From Trichoderma breve (lineage: Eukaryota; Ascomycota; Sordariomycetes; Hypocreales; Hypocreaceae), in assembly GCF_028502605.1 (NCBI RefSeq), contig NC_079237.1, positions 1,674,001-1,738,000 of the forward strand: 64,000 nt of DNA. The letters run 5' to 3'. Positions 35,044 to 47,325 of the stretch are shown in pieces. Each line of letters opens with the position of its first letter. Position 1 is the stretch's first letter. The notes beneath the pieces are model-generated. The model saw only the letters and a program-made list of their open reading frames with translations. It had not been told where the DNA came from and did no database searches. The position numbers and the translations under genes were made by a program.

Positions 35044-35433
35044 TGCCATTGGGAGAGAGACAACAGTACTACTATAACACATGGGGCTGGTAGCTTTTGC
35101 CCTCCCCTCGAGCATAATGATTGGGAAACCATAGGTTTCCAGCTACAATCCCCTATATATAGACTTAGCGAACGGAGAAGCAAGGGGATTATTTTTAATC
35201 AAGTTACAATGGCATTCGGTCAGCTGATTAGAGAGAAGTCGGTGTAATTTGTTTGGCGCTGCACCGCCTTATCGAAGGAGATGGATTATACGGCCGAAAT
35301 CAAATACCGTGTGTATTAACTCGAAGGGTTGAGCTAACCCTATCTATTAAAGACCTCCATCCCATTTTTGCTCTTTTGTCTATATAATTCATAATCTTGT
35401 CTATCCGGAAAGAGAAAATAATGTCAATGCCTC
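35044..35433. other. Convergent 3' spacer
   Basis: About 390 bases between the membrane-protein stop and the hydrolase stop. Nothing beyond presumed 3' UTRs. Confidence 0.5.
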
Positions 35434-37057
35434 CTAACTCCGCACAATGTTCATTTTACGTCTCATTGGGTCATAATCAGAGCCCGGAAACGCTTGCGAT
35501 CTAGCGGGATAATCCATTGGCACGACGCTATCGAGATCAACCTTGTATGCCATGTGGTTAAGGAAATTGCACACCTACAGTATTGCGTTAGCGACTTTGG
35601 GTAGGTCCCTTGGACTTGTCGCCCTTGAGAGAGAGAGAGAGAGGTAAGGTAGTACATACCGGCCGGGGGTGCCAACGGGATCCTCCGGGTTCAAACCAGC
35701 ACAAATGGCCGCCCAGAGATGTGGTGAGCAGAATTGTGTTGGGGTTCTGACGGAATTCCTCGAATGGGATGGCTTCTTTGACAGCAATCTGCAAGACTGT
35801 TAAAATACAAGCTTTCGTGATTTAGGAGAGAGGAGAACGGACTGGGTCATCTATTGCTGAAATCGCCAAGAATGGTATCTTGATTGAGAGGATTGCGTCT
35901 GACGAAGATGCATCACGGTAGTAAGCAGTCTCGGTTGGGTATCCCCATGTGGGACATCTGTGAAAGTATCAGCATGAAATGTGGATGACGCGATTAAGAG
36001 GTATTCTTACTGAATTTGCCGATCAAACTCATATAAATAAGTAACGTTTGCAATAGCAGCGAGATCCAAGTTGGTGTGCTGCTTGAGCTCTTTTTTGTGC
36101 CTCTCAATCAGGGATTTCATGGCAGCTGCAATGTGTTATGGTTCGGTTCAAGCGTGTATTTTGAGAAGAAAACTTACTGCCCATTACTCTGCTGTAGACC
36201 TCTTTTCCAATAAAGGTGCTTGTCATCGTCTTGCTCGCAATATCTAGACTGAATGGGTTTGAGCAGGCGATAGCAGCCTTGAAAAGGCAATCCGATCCCT
36301 CTTCACCGCAATACTGGCGGGCATGTTAGCTACTAATGCACTTGAGCACTTGGAGACTGGCACTTACATTGGTTATAATATTAGCACCGAGAGAGAAACC
36401 AATACCGAACAGTGGGCGATTTGGAAATGTCTTCCGAAGCCACTTGACCGTCTATTTTTGCGAATTGTTAGTGACTCTTCATGTCTGCCAACTGGTTTCG
36501 AGGAATCTTGCCTGTCTGATGTCCCACGTTGCTCGTGCATTATACAAGATGCCACTCGTGATTTTGCTGCCCGCGCAGCCTCGAGAATTCACCACGCAAA
36601 TCTCCCAGCCCTGTTCGGGTAGAGGAGCAATCGTGTGCCTCAGGTAAACCTCGTGAGAGCCACCCGAAAGGCCATGCAGCACCACCAGCATAGGCTTCGC
36701 ATCGTCTGAGCCGATAGTGGCGAACTCTTCTTCCGAGTAATGGACAGTACGTGGCGGCAGGCCCTCATCTCGACCATCGTGAGGCTCTACGACAAAATCG
36801 ACAGCAAAGGATCCGTCATAGGCCTCATGTTCGGCCTGGAAGATTTTGCGCTTGTAGTACACCAGTGGTCCATGCGGCTTCGTTGCCGTCCAGATTGTCT
36901 GTATGTGGCCGTTGAATAACAGCGGATTTAGCTGGCATGGCGGCGTGTTTGATTCGCAGATCTTGAGGAGGTCCGTCTCATTGCCGTCCTTTTCCTTGAT
37001 CGTCCTTGGATTTGGCGAATGAGTAAACTCAATCTTTGCCCTCCCGAGCCACTCCAT
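35434..37057 (-). CDS. Alpha/beta hydrolase of the YheT/EMB8 (ABHD1/3, Eht1/Eeb1) family
   Basis: Predicted 421-residue serine hydrolase. Yeast relatives (Eht1, Eeb1, Mgl2/Ymr210w) make medium-chain fatty acid ethyl esters or hydrolyse monoacylglycerols. Seven exons: 37057-36512, 36451-36368, 36313-36178, 36125-36011, 35957-35843, 35788-35660, 35574-35434, all in phase. The first intron (36511-36452) is a GC-AG intron, donor CAG|GCAAGA, with a CTAAC branch site; the others are GT-AG. The catalytic triad is visible: nucleophile in GIGFSLGANI, Asp in ISAIDDP, His in SLGGHLCW. NPLLFNGHIQTIW and VVLHGLSGGSHEVYLR are family motifs. A (GA)n tract lies in the last intron (35627-35643). No signal peptide is seen. 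Confidence 0.92.
36452..36511 (-). other. GC-AG intron of the alpha/beta hydrolase gene
   Basis: The donor is CAG|GCAAGA and the acceptor AAATAG, with a CACTAAC branch-like site. Removing these 60 bases joins TWDIRQ to TVKWLRKTFP in phase 0, exactly as the family requires. No GT donor nearby gives the same join. Confidence 0.85.
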
Positions 37058-39404
37058 TGCTGTGAGAGTTCGAACGGTTTTGTAACCCGACGGAAGCTAC
37101 AATCACAGAGAAAGGGCTAGAAGGTGGTACAGTATCAAGGGCAATAGGGGTGATTGAATCTAGAAATACGCCGAGACAACCAGCAAAACTCGGATCTTTA
37201 TCTAGATGAAAAGTGCAAAGCCCGCTTCTTGATAACGAGGGTTGCACATGCAACAGTGTCCATGAAGCGGAACCCCTGCGGGTTGGGTAGACAGTACAGC
37301 CATGGCGGTGGCGATAGCTGGTAACGGGAGTGTACACCGTACAGAGCGGTGCCAGTTACTCATTTGGCATCAGAGACTGCAGGGGCCCACTGACAGGTTC
37401 CGAGGCTTCGAAGAGTTACACCGAACCGCGGCAAATGCTGGAATTGATGTTAGTTTGTTGAGGCACGGAGTAGACTAAGACACCGAGTACCTTGCGATGG
37501 ATTGTATTTTGTTGCTTCAAGTTGTTTAGCTGGAGTTTGCTGACGCCTATCAACTACTATTTATATGTCAGATCTGATTGCTTGCGTCTTAGTCAATTTG
37601 TCTTCAAGCACTGAACATGGCCATTGATTCCCTTATTTTGCGGGTCGATTTACACAAGGTACCTGAGATGCTGGACGGAGTAACTCCCGGCACTGAGCAA
37701 ACTTAAGGGCACTAGAGGTACCCTCACAGCGTCTGCCTCTCCCTTAGAGCGACTAGTGCATTTTAGGAAGCACCCCCGTTACTGTGCACGAGAAAAATCA
37801 CGTGGATCAACCTTCTTTTTGGTGTGGGTTCGCACGAAAGAGACTCTACCATGCAAAGCAAGCATCACCAACGCAACGAGTTCGCATCGGCGCTCCACGA
37901 GACGCGATGCCTGTGACTGTCGGAATCTTCTGGAGAGCGAGCGCCATGATTCTTTTCTGGGATTCTATGGCATTGCCCGCCAGACATGGGGGGAGTGCGA
38001 AGAGGAGTTCGGCGCTTCTGACTCCCTGACGAGCGATTTGGAGCCTTGTCCCCCGGAATATCGTTTCCCTACACGAGCCGACATGTTGGATGCGGCCCAC
38101 TGATCAAGTACGGGCTTGCTGGGGCTTACGAATAAGACATGATATAAAGCCGCCGACCCTCGGATGAAGTCGTCGCCAATACCCCACCGCAACCTTATTG
38201 TTTGCGTCGCAACAAGGCACCTGTAAATCGCCTCACCGTGCCCTCCCTTCGCACGCCTACGGTATCTCCCTGTGACGGCTAGGTTTCTTGGAGGAATCGA
38301 CTTTGCATATAACGGATAAAACCCTATGCGGTCGTGCAGATATATCGTGCTCTCAACACCAGAGCCCTATTCAAGCCGACATGGCGTCTTTCACTTGTCG
38401 AGAAGTCTTGTCACATGTTCAGGCGCCGGATTTGGCGGGATAGAGGCCATTTGCGCATCATATGGACCCAGATTTATTTCTCTGCTTGCTCAGCAGCCTC
38501 TCTCTATAGCCTTGAGGCAGGGATTCCGTTGACTTGGATGCCATTGAGATGCTGCAGTGTCGACAGTGACGCTGACCAACCCTGAGGCATCCTGAATGAT
38601 GATTGGCTACTTGACTGGAGGGGGAATGAACCTTTTAAAAGGAACGAAAAGAAGAAGGAGAAGAGCTACGACACGGAGATCGGGCTAATAACGCAAAACT
38701 TGCGCGTTTCATCCCTACATATGTTACGTGGTGGTCAGTTCTCTCATTTGACCTATGCATCACATATCGACGGTCACGAGATAGCTGGCGAAGTTGCGTG
38801 GCAGAAGGGGTTAGAATGGCGATTGATGCCCATGGTAAGTCTCGTAAATGATCCGCCAGGATACGTACATAGCGATTTGTTGCTGGTTGATGACGGCTAG
38901 AGCATGCTCTGCTCTGGCTGGTCGAGATGATTGGCAGTAGCTGGCTGTCTTCTGCATGTCTTGGGGCTATGAAATGATGGGGAGGTGTATGAGAAAATTG
39001 CCATGATGGTGCAAGCTTGCAAGTGCATGTCCGGAAGATTGGGTGGCTATTTGGGCGTGGCGGATTTCCGGGACAGGACGGCTTTGGGGAAGAGCCACGG
39101 TTGAGGCTCAGGGCATCCAACGACGGCCGCGAAAAACTCATCATGACGGCGGTCAGCTCTTTGGGGGGGATGTTCGGGGCTGTGGCACCAGGGCCTCGGC
39201 GCCCTTTTCTTTTTTTACCCTTTTCTTTCCTCTTCTCTTCCTCTCCCTCTACTGCCCTGCACTTTGCTCTCACAACCCTCAACTGCAGCGCCATTTGTCC
39301 CAAGCTGTGGGACGCGGACATACCTCGACCCTTGCTCCTCCGGCTAAGGTGCGGCGATTTACCAGCGCTGCGACGCTAAAAACTCAAACAAGGTGCAGGT
39401 CCCA
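37058..39404. other. Gene-free spacer, ~2.35 kb, between divergent hydrolase and Ctk1 genes
   Basis: No credible gene is seen. The part from 39200 to 39300 is a CT-rich leader for Ctk1. A 228-codon minus-strand open frame at 38635-39321 overlaps this leader and looks like a composition artefact. The region 37380-38600 shows only short, non-protein-like ORFs. Confidence 0.5.
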
Positions 39405-42400
39405 ATGGGGCAGACTACATCGCCTCCGCGTCGCCCTCGACATGCTGCCATGAGAGACGACGGAGGAAGTTATGATTACAGAGAACGGCCTCGATCTGGC
39501 AGAGGAGTGACATCCTCGGATCGACCAGGATCTCCTCCCCACGGGGCCCGTCACAGCTCGGATTACTCTCGCCAGCACCATCGCCCCAGAGACTCAGCGC
39601 CAGCGCACCGGCATCGCTCACGAGACCGCAGCCGGGAATATTCCCGGCGGGAGAGGCCTGCATCCTCGCGCCCGCTTGCCGATTCGGACGACCTGATCCC
39701 TCGCTATCGTGAGAGCAAGGCGCGTTCCTCTGAAGTCAAGCCCAGGACGACTCGGGGTAGCCGTAGCCGTAGCCGTGAGCGAGGCCGAGATCGAGACCGA
39801 GATCGTGACCGTGGGGGACTCGGCTCACCGTCCTCCTCCAAGCGACACAGAAGTCGGAGCCGCAGCCGCAGTCGGTCTCTGAGCTCATCACGTCGGAAAC
39901 GCTACAAGAAGGCACACAGTCCGCCACCGCGCGGTCGAGATCAAGGCTCCAAGCCCGAATCCAAGCGACGAAGACACCATTCTCCCGATCGTCGAGGCCC
40001 CTCACCGCGTCACCATCGCTCTTCCCACAAATCTCCTTCCCGAGTCGACGACGAAGCCCGCCACCATTCGAGACGACGATCTCATTCCCGCTCTCCAACA
40101 AGATCTGAGGCCGACAGGAGACATTCCCGACGCGACTCACGCCACCGTCACAAACCCGAAGCAACTCGAAGCCCGTCACGGAGACGGTCGCCACTACCTG
40201 CCAGCAGTCGACATTCATTTTCAAACCGTAGAGATTCGCAGTCACGTGTGGCCGAGCCGGCATTGACGGTCCGCACTGCCACTGACGACCGATCGCGAAT
40301 CGACGGTGACTACCGACAAGCCAATCGAGACCAGAGACCTGCGTCTCCTATCGCCCATCGTGATCGAAATCGAGGCAAAGAGTTTTCCGAACCGCTTCAC
40401 ACTTCGCGGTCCGACATTGACGACGACATGACGTCTCGGAGCAGTTACCGAGGAGGATACAACCCCACCTATTCACATCAATCCCATCACAGCAATGACC
40501 CTCGAGGATATTCTCAGTCTCCTCAGAACTCGGGTTCCTTTCACAACTCGCCATCTCCATCGTCATATGGTGCGGGTCGTTCCGGCTGGAATCATCAATA
40601 CTCTCCCCAACAGTATGTGTCTAGCTAACTATCTGCATTTCATGGCTGCTAATGAGAATAAACAGACAATATCCTCCGCAGTATGCTCACGGTGGCAGCG
40701 GTTATCCTTCCAGTGGCCCTCCTCAGAATGGATCACAAAACCATTACCATGTGAATTCGCTACATTCCCCTCCTTATGCCGCACCCACTGGTCCTCAGGG
40801 TAACTACCGAGGGGGTCATCGAGGGAGTGGCTTTCGTGGCGGGCCCACCGCAAATCGAGGTGGCTATCGTGGCACTGGCTTCAAGAGCACCTCTCGGAAC
40901 CCTTCATTCCAAGCGCCGCCGCCGCCGCCTCCCCCTCCCCCTCGAAGCAATGGATTCCCGTCAGATGAAGAAGTTGATCAGAGGTCCACCGCCGCAGATG
41001 CGGATGCGAGTGCTGCGGCAGACACTGAGACCCTTGATGCTCATGAAAATGCCTCTTTGGATCGCTCAGACGATGCACCACCAGCTCCCACCAGTCATAC
41101 TACGTCCAAGGATGGTGCTGAAGCATCATCACAAACTGCACCCAAGCCGGGAAGTGGTGCCGGCAAGTTCAGCTTTGCGTTTAAGCCCTCCTCAAAACCA
41201 ACCCCCGCGGCTCCGAAGCCCGAGATTTCCCAAAAGTTCAACGCCGCCCCCCCAAGAAGAGAGTCTGTACAGCAGGCCCAACCCACTAACCGTGAGCGTG
41301 AGCGTGAACGCGAACGTGATCGGGACCGAGACCGAGAACGTGACCGTGACCGAGAACCTCCGCCAAGTGCACCCACTGAGCCGTCTTCCGCACGTTCTCG
41401 GCGAGAGTTTAGGAATCCTCCCGAGGGACCAAAATTGGGACCGAGAACGCGGAAGGTGATGAAAGTGATGAAACGACCAAAGCCGCGACCGACTCTCCCC
41501 GACGACTTGATTGAATCCGACTCGGTGTTTTTCAGAAAGCCTGGAAATGAATCTGTTGTCGGCTCAGGGACATATGGAAAAGTGTTCAAGGGGCTCAATG
41601 TATACACAAAGGGACTCGTTGCTCTAAAACGAATTCGCATGGAGGGTGAAAGAGATGGCTTCCCCGTGACAGCTGTCCGAGAAATCAAACTGCTACAATC
41701 GCTGAGACACACCAACATCGTCAATCTTCAGGAAGTCATGGTAGAGAAGAATGACTGCTTCATGGTTTTCGAGTACCTCTCTCATGACTTGACGGGTCTG
41801 CTCAACCATCCTTCCTTCTCGCTAGATTCAGCTCAGAAGAAGCACATGGCCAAGCAACTTTTCGAAGGGCTAGACTATCTCCATGAGAGAGGCGTCCTTC
41901 ACCGAGACATCAAAGCTGCAAATATTCTTGTTAGTAGCGATGGAATATTGAAGCTGGCAGATTTCGGACTGGCTCGGTTTTATGCGAAACGACACCAGCT
42001 GGACTACACGAATCGGGTCATTACGATTTGGTATCGCTCACCGGAGCTCCTGCTGGGAGAAACCAAGTACACTGCTGCCGTTGATGTTTGGAGTGCCGCC
42101 TGTGTTATGGTCGAGATCTTCACTAGGCTTGCCATTTTTGCTGGCGATGGAACAGAGCTCAGTCAGCTGGATAAGATATACAATGTTCTTGGGACGCCGA
42201 CCCGCCACGATTGGCCTGGAATCACAGACATGGCGTGGTTCGAGCTGCTCCGACCAACTGCTAAACGGAAGAATGTCTTTGCGGAGAAATACAAAGACAG
42301 AGTGTCTCCTGCTGCCTTTGACTTGCTACAATCCATGTTCTGCTACGACCCGGCGAAGAGGCCCACAGCATCCACGATCTTGCAACACCCGTACTTCACT

Positions 42401-42746
42401 ACCGAAGAGCCACTGCCCAGACAGGCAATAGAGTGAGTTTGATGCTCCTTTGGATTGATTATCCTGTCATGGACATTCTAGTTTACTAACCCATATTGAC
42501 AGACTAGCAAATATTGGTGGTGATTGGCACGAGTTTGAGTCGAAAGCGCTGCGGAAAGAAAACGAGCGGCGAGATCGGGAGGCTCGGAAAGCCGCCAAGG
42601 ACACTGCCCGCGAAAAGGACAAGAAACGCGTCCCGGAGTCTCATGACCGCGAGAGGAGTGCCAAGAGGATACACGTCGATCAGAAGCCGGCGGATAACCG
42701 AGGTGGCACTGCTACAGCAACGGCAACGACAGCTACGAAGGAATGA
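39405..42746 (+). CDS. CTK1: CTD kinase catalytic subunit Ctk1 (CDK12/13-like)
   Basis: Predicted 1072-residue cyclin-dependent kinase that phosphorylates Ser2 of the RNA polymerase II CTD as part of CTDK-I. Three exons: 39405-40612, 40666-42432, 42503-42746, with introns 40613-40665 and 42433-42502. The first ~420 residues are Arg/Ser-rich with many SR and RSRSRS runs, as in CDK12. A Gly/Pro/Gln region and a (RE/RD)n tract follow. The kinase domain shows GSGTYGKVFKG, the PSTAIRE-type helix PVTAVREIKLL, VLHRDIKAANIL, the DFG motif in LADFGLAR, and the T-loop YTNRVITIWYRSPEL. The last exon gives ELANIGGDWHEFESKALRKE, the C-terminal extension typical of Ctk1/Lsk1. The ATG at 39405 was taken; the ATG at 39438 would also fit. 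Confidence 0.94.
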
Positions 42747-43565
42747 ATTGAGCAGCTCTCTATTTTCTTCAAGGTGGCATTGTGAACAGATTTTTACCTG
42801 TTTGATATATAGCCGGCTTTTCCTCCCTCCTAGCTCTACTGAAGCTTTGAAGATGGGACGGCGTTGTCAATGTAGTTTATAATGCCGTACATGGGCATGA
42901 AAGGTTTCGTTTGCATTTTCGTTTTCTCTTTCTTCTCACTCGAAAGGTGTTCAAAAGGGTATATCTGGCGTTTCGTGGACGTGGAAAGCTTTCCTAAAGG
43001 GAGAGGTGGCATTGCATGGCAGAGACTTGGCTCTGCGTCGTTGTTTATGGCTTTGAGAGGGATGTAGAAGAGAAGAACCCGGGCTTCTGGCGGGAAGTTA
43101 ATATACGAAAGCTGTTACGACGAATTAAAGCTGTGTTGTGCACTGTGCCACTGAAAATGAATCTTCATTCCGGCTATACTATATACATCGAACGCCTTTC
43201 AAGTTCAAATGCATGAAAACTATTCATTGCCTCGTGGAATGTATAAGTAATCCAAAAGACACAACAAATATAAAGAAATCCAAGTCTTCTGAGAATATCG
43301 TCCCATTGTCATAACGTCATCAATAAATTCATCATAAAGTGTGGTATCATAAGCTCTTTTCTCATGTGCGGGTATCCCATCAAGTAAAATCCAAACAGCC
43401 AGCCAAAATAGAAAAAAAAAGAGAAACCAAGTAAGAGGGTCGTTCTGTGTTCTCCTCCTCTTTCTCAGTTTTGTTTGGTATCATATTCGACATTTGCGCT
43501 TTTCGACCATCCATTCACCCATTGATCTATCCAATGCCTCTTTTCGGTACCGATCAACCAAGGGA
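42747..43565. other. Convergent 3' spacer, Ctk1 / unknown protein
   Basis: About 820 bases between two stop codons. No credible gene; presumed 3' UTRs and spacer. Confidence 0.5.
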
Positions 43566-45161
43566 TCATTGAAGTATTCCCTTTCCCTTGTAGTCGGTTA
43601 CCTTTAAGAGGTCTCGGAGACTCCCCTCAGCAAGGCCCTTGTTATGATGGGCGGACGGATTGGAAGATGGCTTCCAGGGCATCCAGCCGTTGATCATGGA
43701 CAGGATGCCACTGCCTGCAGTGTCCGTCTTGGTGTGCGTGATGGCTCCCTTTGCAACAGAGAGGCCGTATTGCTTCGGAAGAGCAGGCGTCTCCTTGACT
43801 AGAACGACAGGGGGCCCCTCAAGGAGCTCCTCTGGGGTTGTGCGTATCTCAAGCTGGCTCGTTGATTCTTGGGGCCGCGCTGGCTCACTGACGAGGCCGG
43901 TGGCCGATGAGCGTGGAGAATCTATAGCCGTGCCATTAAGTCTTGTAGAGGCATCGATGAGAGCAAGGGACGATGCGGATTTCTTTGGAGTAGCATCCTC
44001 GTGGTGCGTGTCACTTCGCTCATCAAGGGTTTCGCTGGAAGAGCTGCTGTGAGAGGAGTGTCCTGACCCCTTCAGTGCCGCCCGACCGCGAATTTCCTCT
44101 GCAATCTCGGACGCAGTCTTTTTCCTGCCGGGCTGTTCTTCATCTGAAGATCGACTAGACGATATGATTGTTTCTAAGGTTCCTACAGCTCTGCTATTCC
44201 GGCGAGCCATGCGTCTCCTCCTACGGGTTGATGCTCCTACACTGTGTTCGTCGTCGGCGGAGACTGCCTGCAGGGTTGGGCCTTGGGAGTCATTCAACTG
44301 GGCCGAGGAAGTGAAGAAGGAGACCCCAGATCCATGGGGAGTATAATGGACCTCGTATTGATTGCTCAGCGAGTACCTGGATCTGGCACAAATCTCGGCA
44401 ATCCGGTCTAGATCGGCGTTGATATCACCAGCAACACCGCCACCCTGTGCTTCGATATTGGCCATGAAGCTTTTAAAGCTAAAGGCTTCCACCGGGGGCA
44501 GGCGGGCTTCGTCCTCGGCACGGCCATTTACGGGTTTCTTTCCAAAGGATAACACCATGGTGCTCAACATGCCGGGCTCTCCGGACACAAACCTGGAAGG
44601 GACGCCGGCGACTGCTTCGGCAAATCGGCTGACCTGGGACCCGGAGCCGGCACCAGGACCGGAGACGGTCGACCCGTGAGCGATGGGGCCACGAGACGAG
44701 CTGGACGGCCTGCTGGACGGCAGCGGAGGGTAGTAGCTCCGGACAATGACGGGCTCCGAGTATGTGCTGCTCTGGGCGCCGGTCGACTTTGCGTAGCGAT
44801 GGCTCGGGAAGTTGTGGTTGAGCTCTCGGAGGGCGGTGGTGCGGTACTCTACGGTTGAATCATCGACGGGGATCGGCTTGCCTTCAGCAGTGGACGGCAC
44901 AAGGCTTGTCGGAGACGGATTGGGCTGGATGGAACGCCTGAAGGAGATGGGGAGGGAATTGCCGCCACCACTACGAGGTTCGGTGGTGGACGATGATGAC
45001 CGAGGCGACAGCAGCGATGAAGGCTGAGGCTGAGGCAGCAGCTGGGATTGAGGCTCAGACTGGTGTTGAAACTGAGACTGAGGATCAGACGGAGACTGGG
45101 AATGAGAATCAGGCTGAGGTTGGTCTGACGGCGGTTCAAGGCCAAAGGTGGGTAAAGACAT
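43566..45161 (-). CDS. Conserved-looking disordered fungal protein of unknown function
   Basis: I do not recognise a function. Intronless, 531 residues from the ATG at 45161 (MSLPTFGLEPPSD). The open frame extends to 45320, but that extra part reads like leader sequence. The N-terminal ~60 residues are Gln/Pro/Ser repeats (PQPDSHSQSPSDPQSQFQHQ). A more ordered middle holds VEYRTTALRELNHNFPSHRYA, a segment MLSTMVLSFGKKPVNG, and FSFKSFMANIE with DINADLDRIAEICARSRYSLSNQYEVHY. A very basic patch (STRRRRRMARRNSR) could act in nuclear localisation. Ser-rich stretches follow. The C-terminus (GILSMINGWMPWKPSS, GLAEGSLRDLLKVTDYKGKGIL) looks like a short conserved motif. No membrane segment or enzyme motif is seen. 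Confidence 0.75.
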   Translation of the reverse strand: MSLPTFGLEPPSDQPQPDSHSQSPSDPQSQFQHQSEPQSQLLPQPQPSSLLSPRSSSSTTEPRSGGGNSLPISFRRSIQPNPSPTSLVPSTAEGKPIPVDDSTVEYRTTALRELNHNFPSHRYAKSTGAQSSTYSEPVIVRSYYPPLPSSRPSSSSRGPIAHGSTVSGPGAGSGSQVSRFAEAVAGVPSRFVSGEPGMLSTMVLSFGKKPVNGRAEDEARLPPVEAFSFKSFMANIEAQGGGVAGDINADLDRIAEICARSRYSLSNQYEVHYTPHGSGVSFFTSSAQLNDSQGPTLQAVSADDEHSVGASTRRRRRMARRNSRAVGTLETIISSSRSSDEEQPGRKKTASEIAEEIRGRAALKGSGHSSHSSSSSETLDERSDTHHEDATPKKSASSLALIDASTRLNGTAIDSPRSSATGLVSEPARPQESTSQLEIRTTPEELLEGPPVVLVKETPALPKQYGLSVAKGAITHTKTDTAGSGILSMINGWMPWKPSSNPSAHHNKGLAEGSLRDLLKVTDYKGKGILQ

Positions 45162-47325
45162 GATGGGCTGAGAAGATGCGTATCGGTGGTTAAATACGAT
45201 ATATGTAAGGCCAGGCAGGTTGGGAGAGAGTATTGGGGTGTTGGGCTTCGGCGACGATCGGTCCAGGGTCTCAGCAAGACATCGGGCGCGGCAACATGCA
45301 AGCTGTGCAGCTCCGAGCACTCCAAGGCATCAATTCGTGTCGTTCGGACAAGGTCCCTGGCCAGGCCCGGTCTGGTTTGGTCTGGTTTGATCCGGTCTGG
45401 TCTGGCTTTGGTTTGGCTTCGACAGGATGGGATAGGATGGGATGGGGGAAGAGGAGGATACTGGACGGATACGTGGTAGGGCCGTAGGGTGTCCCTCGCT
45501 AGTGACAAGAGTGGCACGACAGTGACTCTACTGCTGTATGTAGCGTTGGCGGAGTCTCACACAACGACTAAGGGCCAGCGTAAGGCAGAGGAGATGCAGA
45601 TGCAGATGCAAGAGGGTGCTTGAAATAGCAGTGGCAAGCAAGCGATGGGGGGTGGTGTGGTTGGTGGTTTGGTGGTGGTAATAGTGGCGAAGCAGCAGCA
45701 GGACGAAACGAGGGAGAGAGAAGAGACGCGGCGAGACGGAAGAAGATGACAGAACGCTCAATCTCTTCAGCTGTTAAGGGTAGTGATGGTGTAGTCGTAG
45801 TAGAATGGCCGCGCGCAAGTTGCAGTGAGGGGCAAGACAGAGACGCGCAATTGGGCCAGGCGATCAATTCACGAACTCAGCACGCCAAACCAAAATCACC
45901 AACAGGCGTGGGCGGAGCAAAAGCAAAAAAGAACGCAACACGCATTGCATTTTCGAAACTGCACAAGCTGCATAAGCATGCAATGGCATATGCGAAGCGA
46001 AAAGCTGCACGACCGTCGTGGCCGCTGCTCAAAGGCGCTTCTGCCTTCCGGCGCCGGCCGCTGGGGGAAGCGTCTCGCCTCTGCCTACAGCTGTTTTGGC
46101 TGAATTTGCCCTCGCTCGTCATCCCTGCCGCAGCTGTTTGCTGCCGTGGGCGTCGGCGATTGGCTGGCGAAGAGGCATCTCGACGTGTTCGCCGACTGAA
46201 GCGGAAAGGCGCACAGCAGCGGCAAAAGCGATGCGCTCCAAAGAAGCACCTCGAGCTGCTGTTTTGCATGGCCGAGGCCAATCACGGCGCTGGGAGATGA
46301 TGCTCATCACCAATTGCTTACAGGGTACATGCACGGTTTGATGGTTTGGTGTTTGATGTCGATGTCGATGTGGGCACTGCCTAGATGTTTTGTGGGTGAG
46401 ATGAAGAAAATTGATATGTAGGATATCATGGATGCTCGCCAATTGGTACCATCAGGCAATTGAATCTCCAAGACTGCATATATCCAAGAGCTTTGGCCCT
46501 TTCTCCCCGCAGTCGTTTATCTGTAATCAGCCGTATCATCAGCACCAGCATCAGTTGTCTGTGCTTCTGTAAACAGACCCCAGCCCATTGCTCCGTGCTT
46601 CCTTTTTTTTTTTTTTTTTTTTTCTCTTTTCTTGTCTCACTTTTCAGCTCTCACAGTTCGGAGGTTGGGGCAAGTTTTGCGGGAGCGGGGAAGCTTGGCT
46701 CCAATTCGCCAAAAATCTCAAGCTCTGCTCCGTCGACGCACATTGACTCGACAGCTTATGCTGGGTAATGAATGCATGATTCGCAAAGTGTTTCAGGCCA
46801 ATGCATCTTGCGGTTTATCGCTGCCATCCGATTGGCGTTGAAAATGCCTTGCTGGCCGTCTGTGCTGAATCTACGGACGAGATATTCCGTGGCAGAAATC
46901 TTCAGACAGAAGCGCAAAGGCGGAGATGCTCGGCCGTGGTGATGTCATCCCCCAATTCTTCACCAAGCTCATATACATACGGCGAGATCTAAATGATATT
47001 TCCATGCCCATTACTATTATGACTACATAGCAGGTAATGCTATTTCTGCTCCGGTTTAGATACACTTCTCTCACGCAGGGCATGACTTTCGGCCAAGACT
47101 TTCTGAACCTAATCGGCTAGAATGTCTACTGGGCACTACGCCTGCGTCGCGAGTTCATTCGAATCGACTGTTTTCCTTCAACTCAATTCAACTCAAACCC
47201 TTCTGATCCATGGCAACAGAACCCATGATGGTTGAAGCGGTGACTCTCAACATGCTTTCTGGATCATCTTCCCTCTTCATTGTAGGTGCACGACTACTCA
47301 ATGCCCTTTGCTGAAACAACGGCAC
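45162..47325. other. Gene-free spacer, ~2.2 kb
   Basis: Upstream of the unknown protein the DNA is strongly strand-biased: GT-rich on the plus strand (45355-45450 and 45640-45740), so CA/CT-rich on its coding strand, as in fungal promoters/leaders. A 22-base T-run lies at 46602-46623. GC-rich overlapping ORFs at 45746-46340 are on both strands and not protein-like. No gene or RNA is recognised. Confidence 0.5.
46602..46623 (+). repeat. Homopolymer T-tract
   Basis: Uninterrupted run of 22 T in the intergenic region. Seen directly. Confidence 0.9.

Noticed and set aside
35574..35659. Exon 6 of the hydrolase continuing straight through as coding
   Set aside because: The readthrough gives VCTTLPLSLSL from the (CT)n tract; a GTATGT donor and CTGTAG acceptor around it restore the family C-terminus.
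38635..39321. 228-codon open frame on the minus strand
   Set aside because: Overlaps the CT-rich leader of Ctk1; composition (Pro/Ser/Arg-rich with no motif) follows the strand bias of the leader, and no intron or start context supports it.
41095..41724. 209-codon minus-strand open frame with RSRSRS repeats
   Set aside because: Antisense shadow of the Ctk1 RE/RD-rich region; the repeats mirror the repetitive codons on the sense strand.
45162..45320. N-terminal extension of the disordered protein, MLGAAQLACC...
   Set aside because: Could suggest a mitochondrial presequence, but it lies in strand-biased leader DNA; the ATG at 45161 gives a better start.
45746..46300. 184-codon open frame on the plus strand, with several overlapping frames
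   Set aside because: GC-rich upstream DNA with long frames on both strands at once; no protein-like pattern in any of them.
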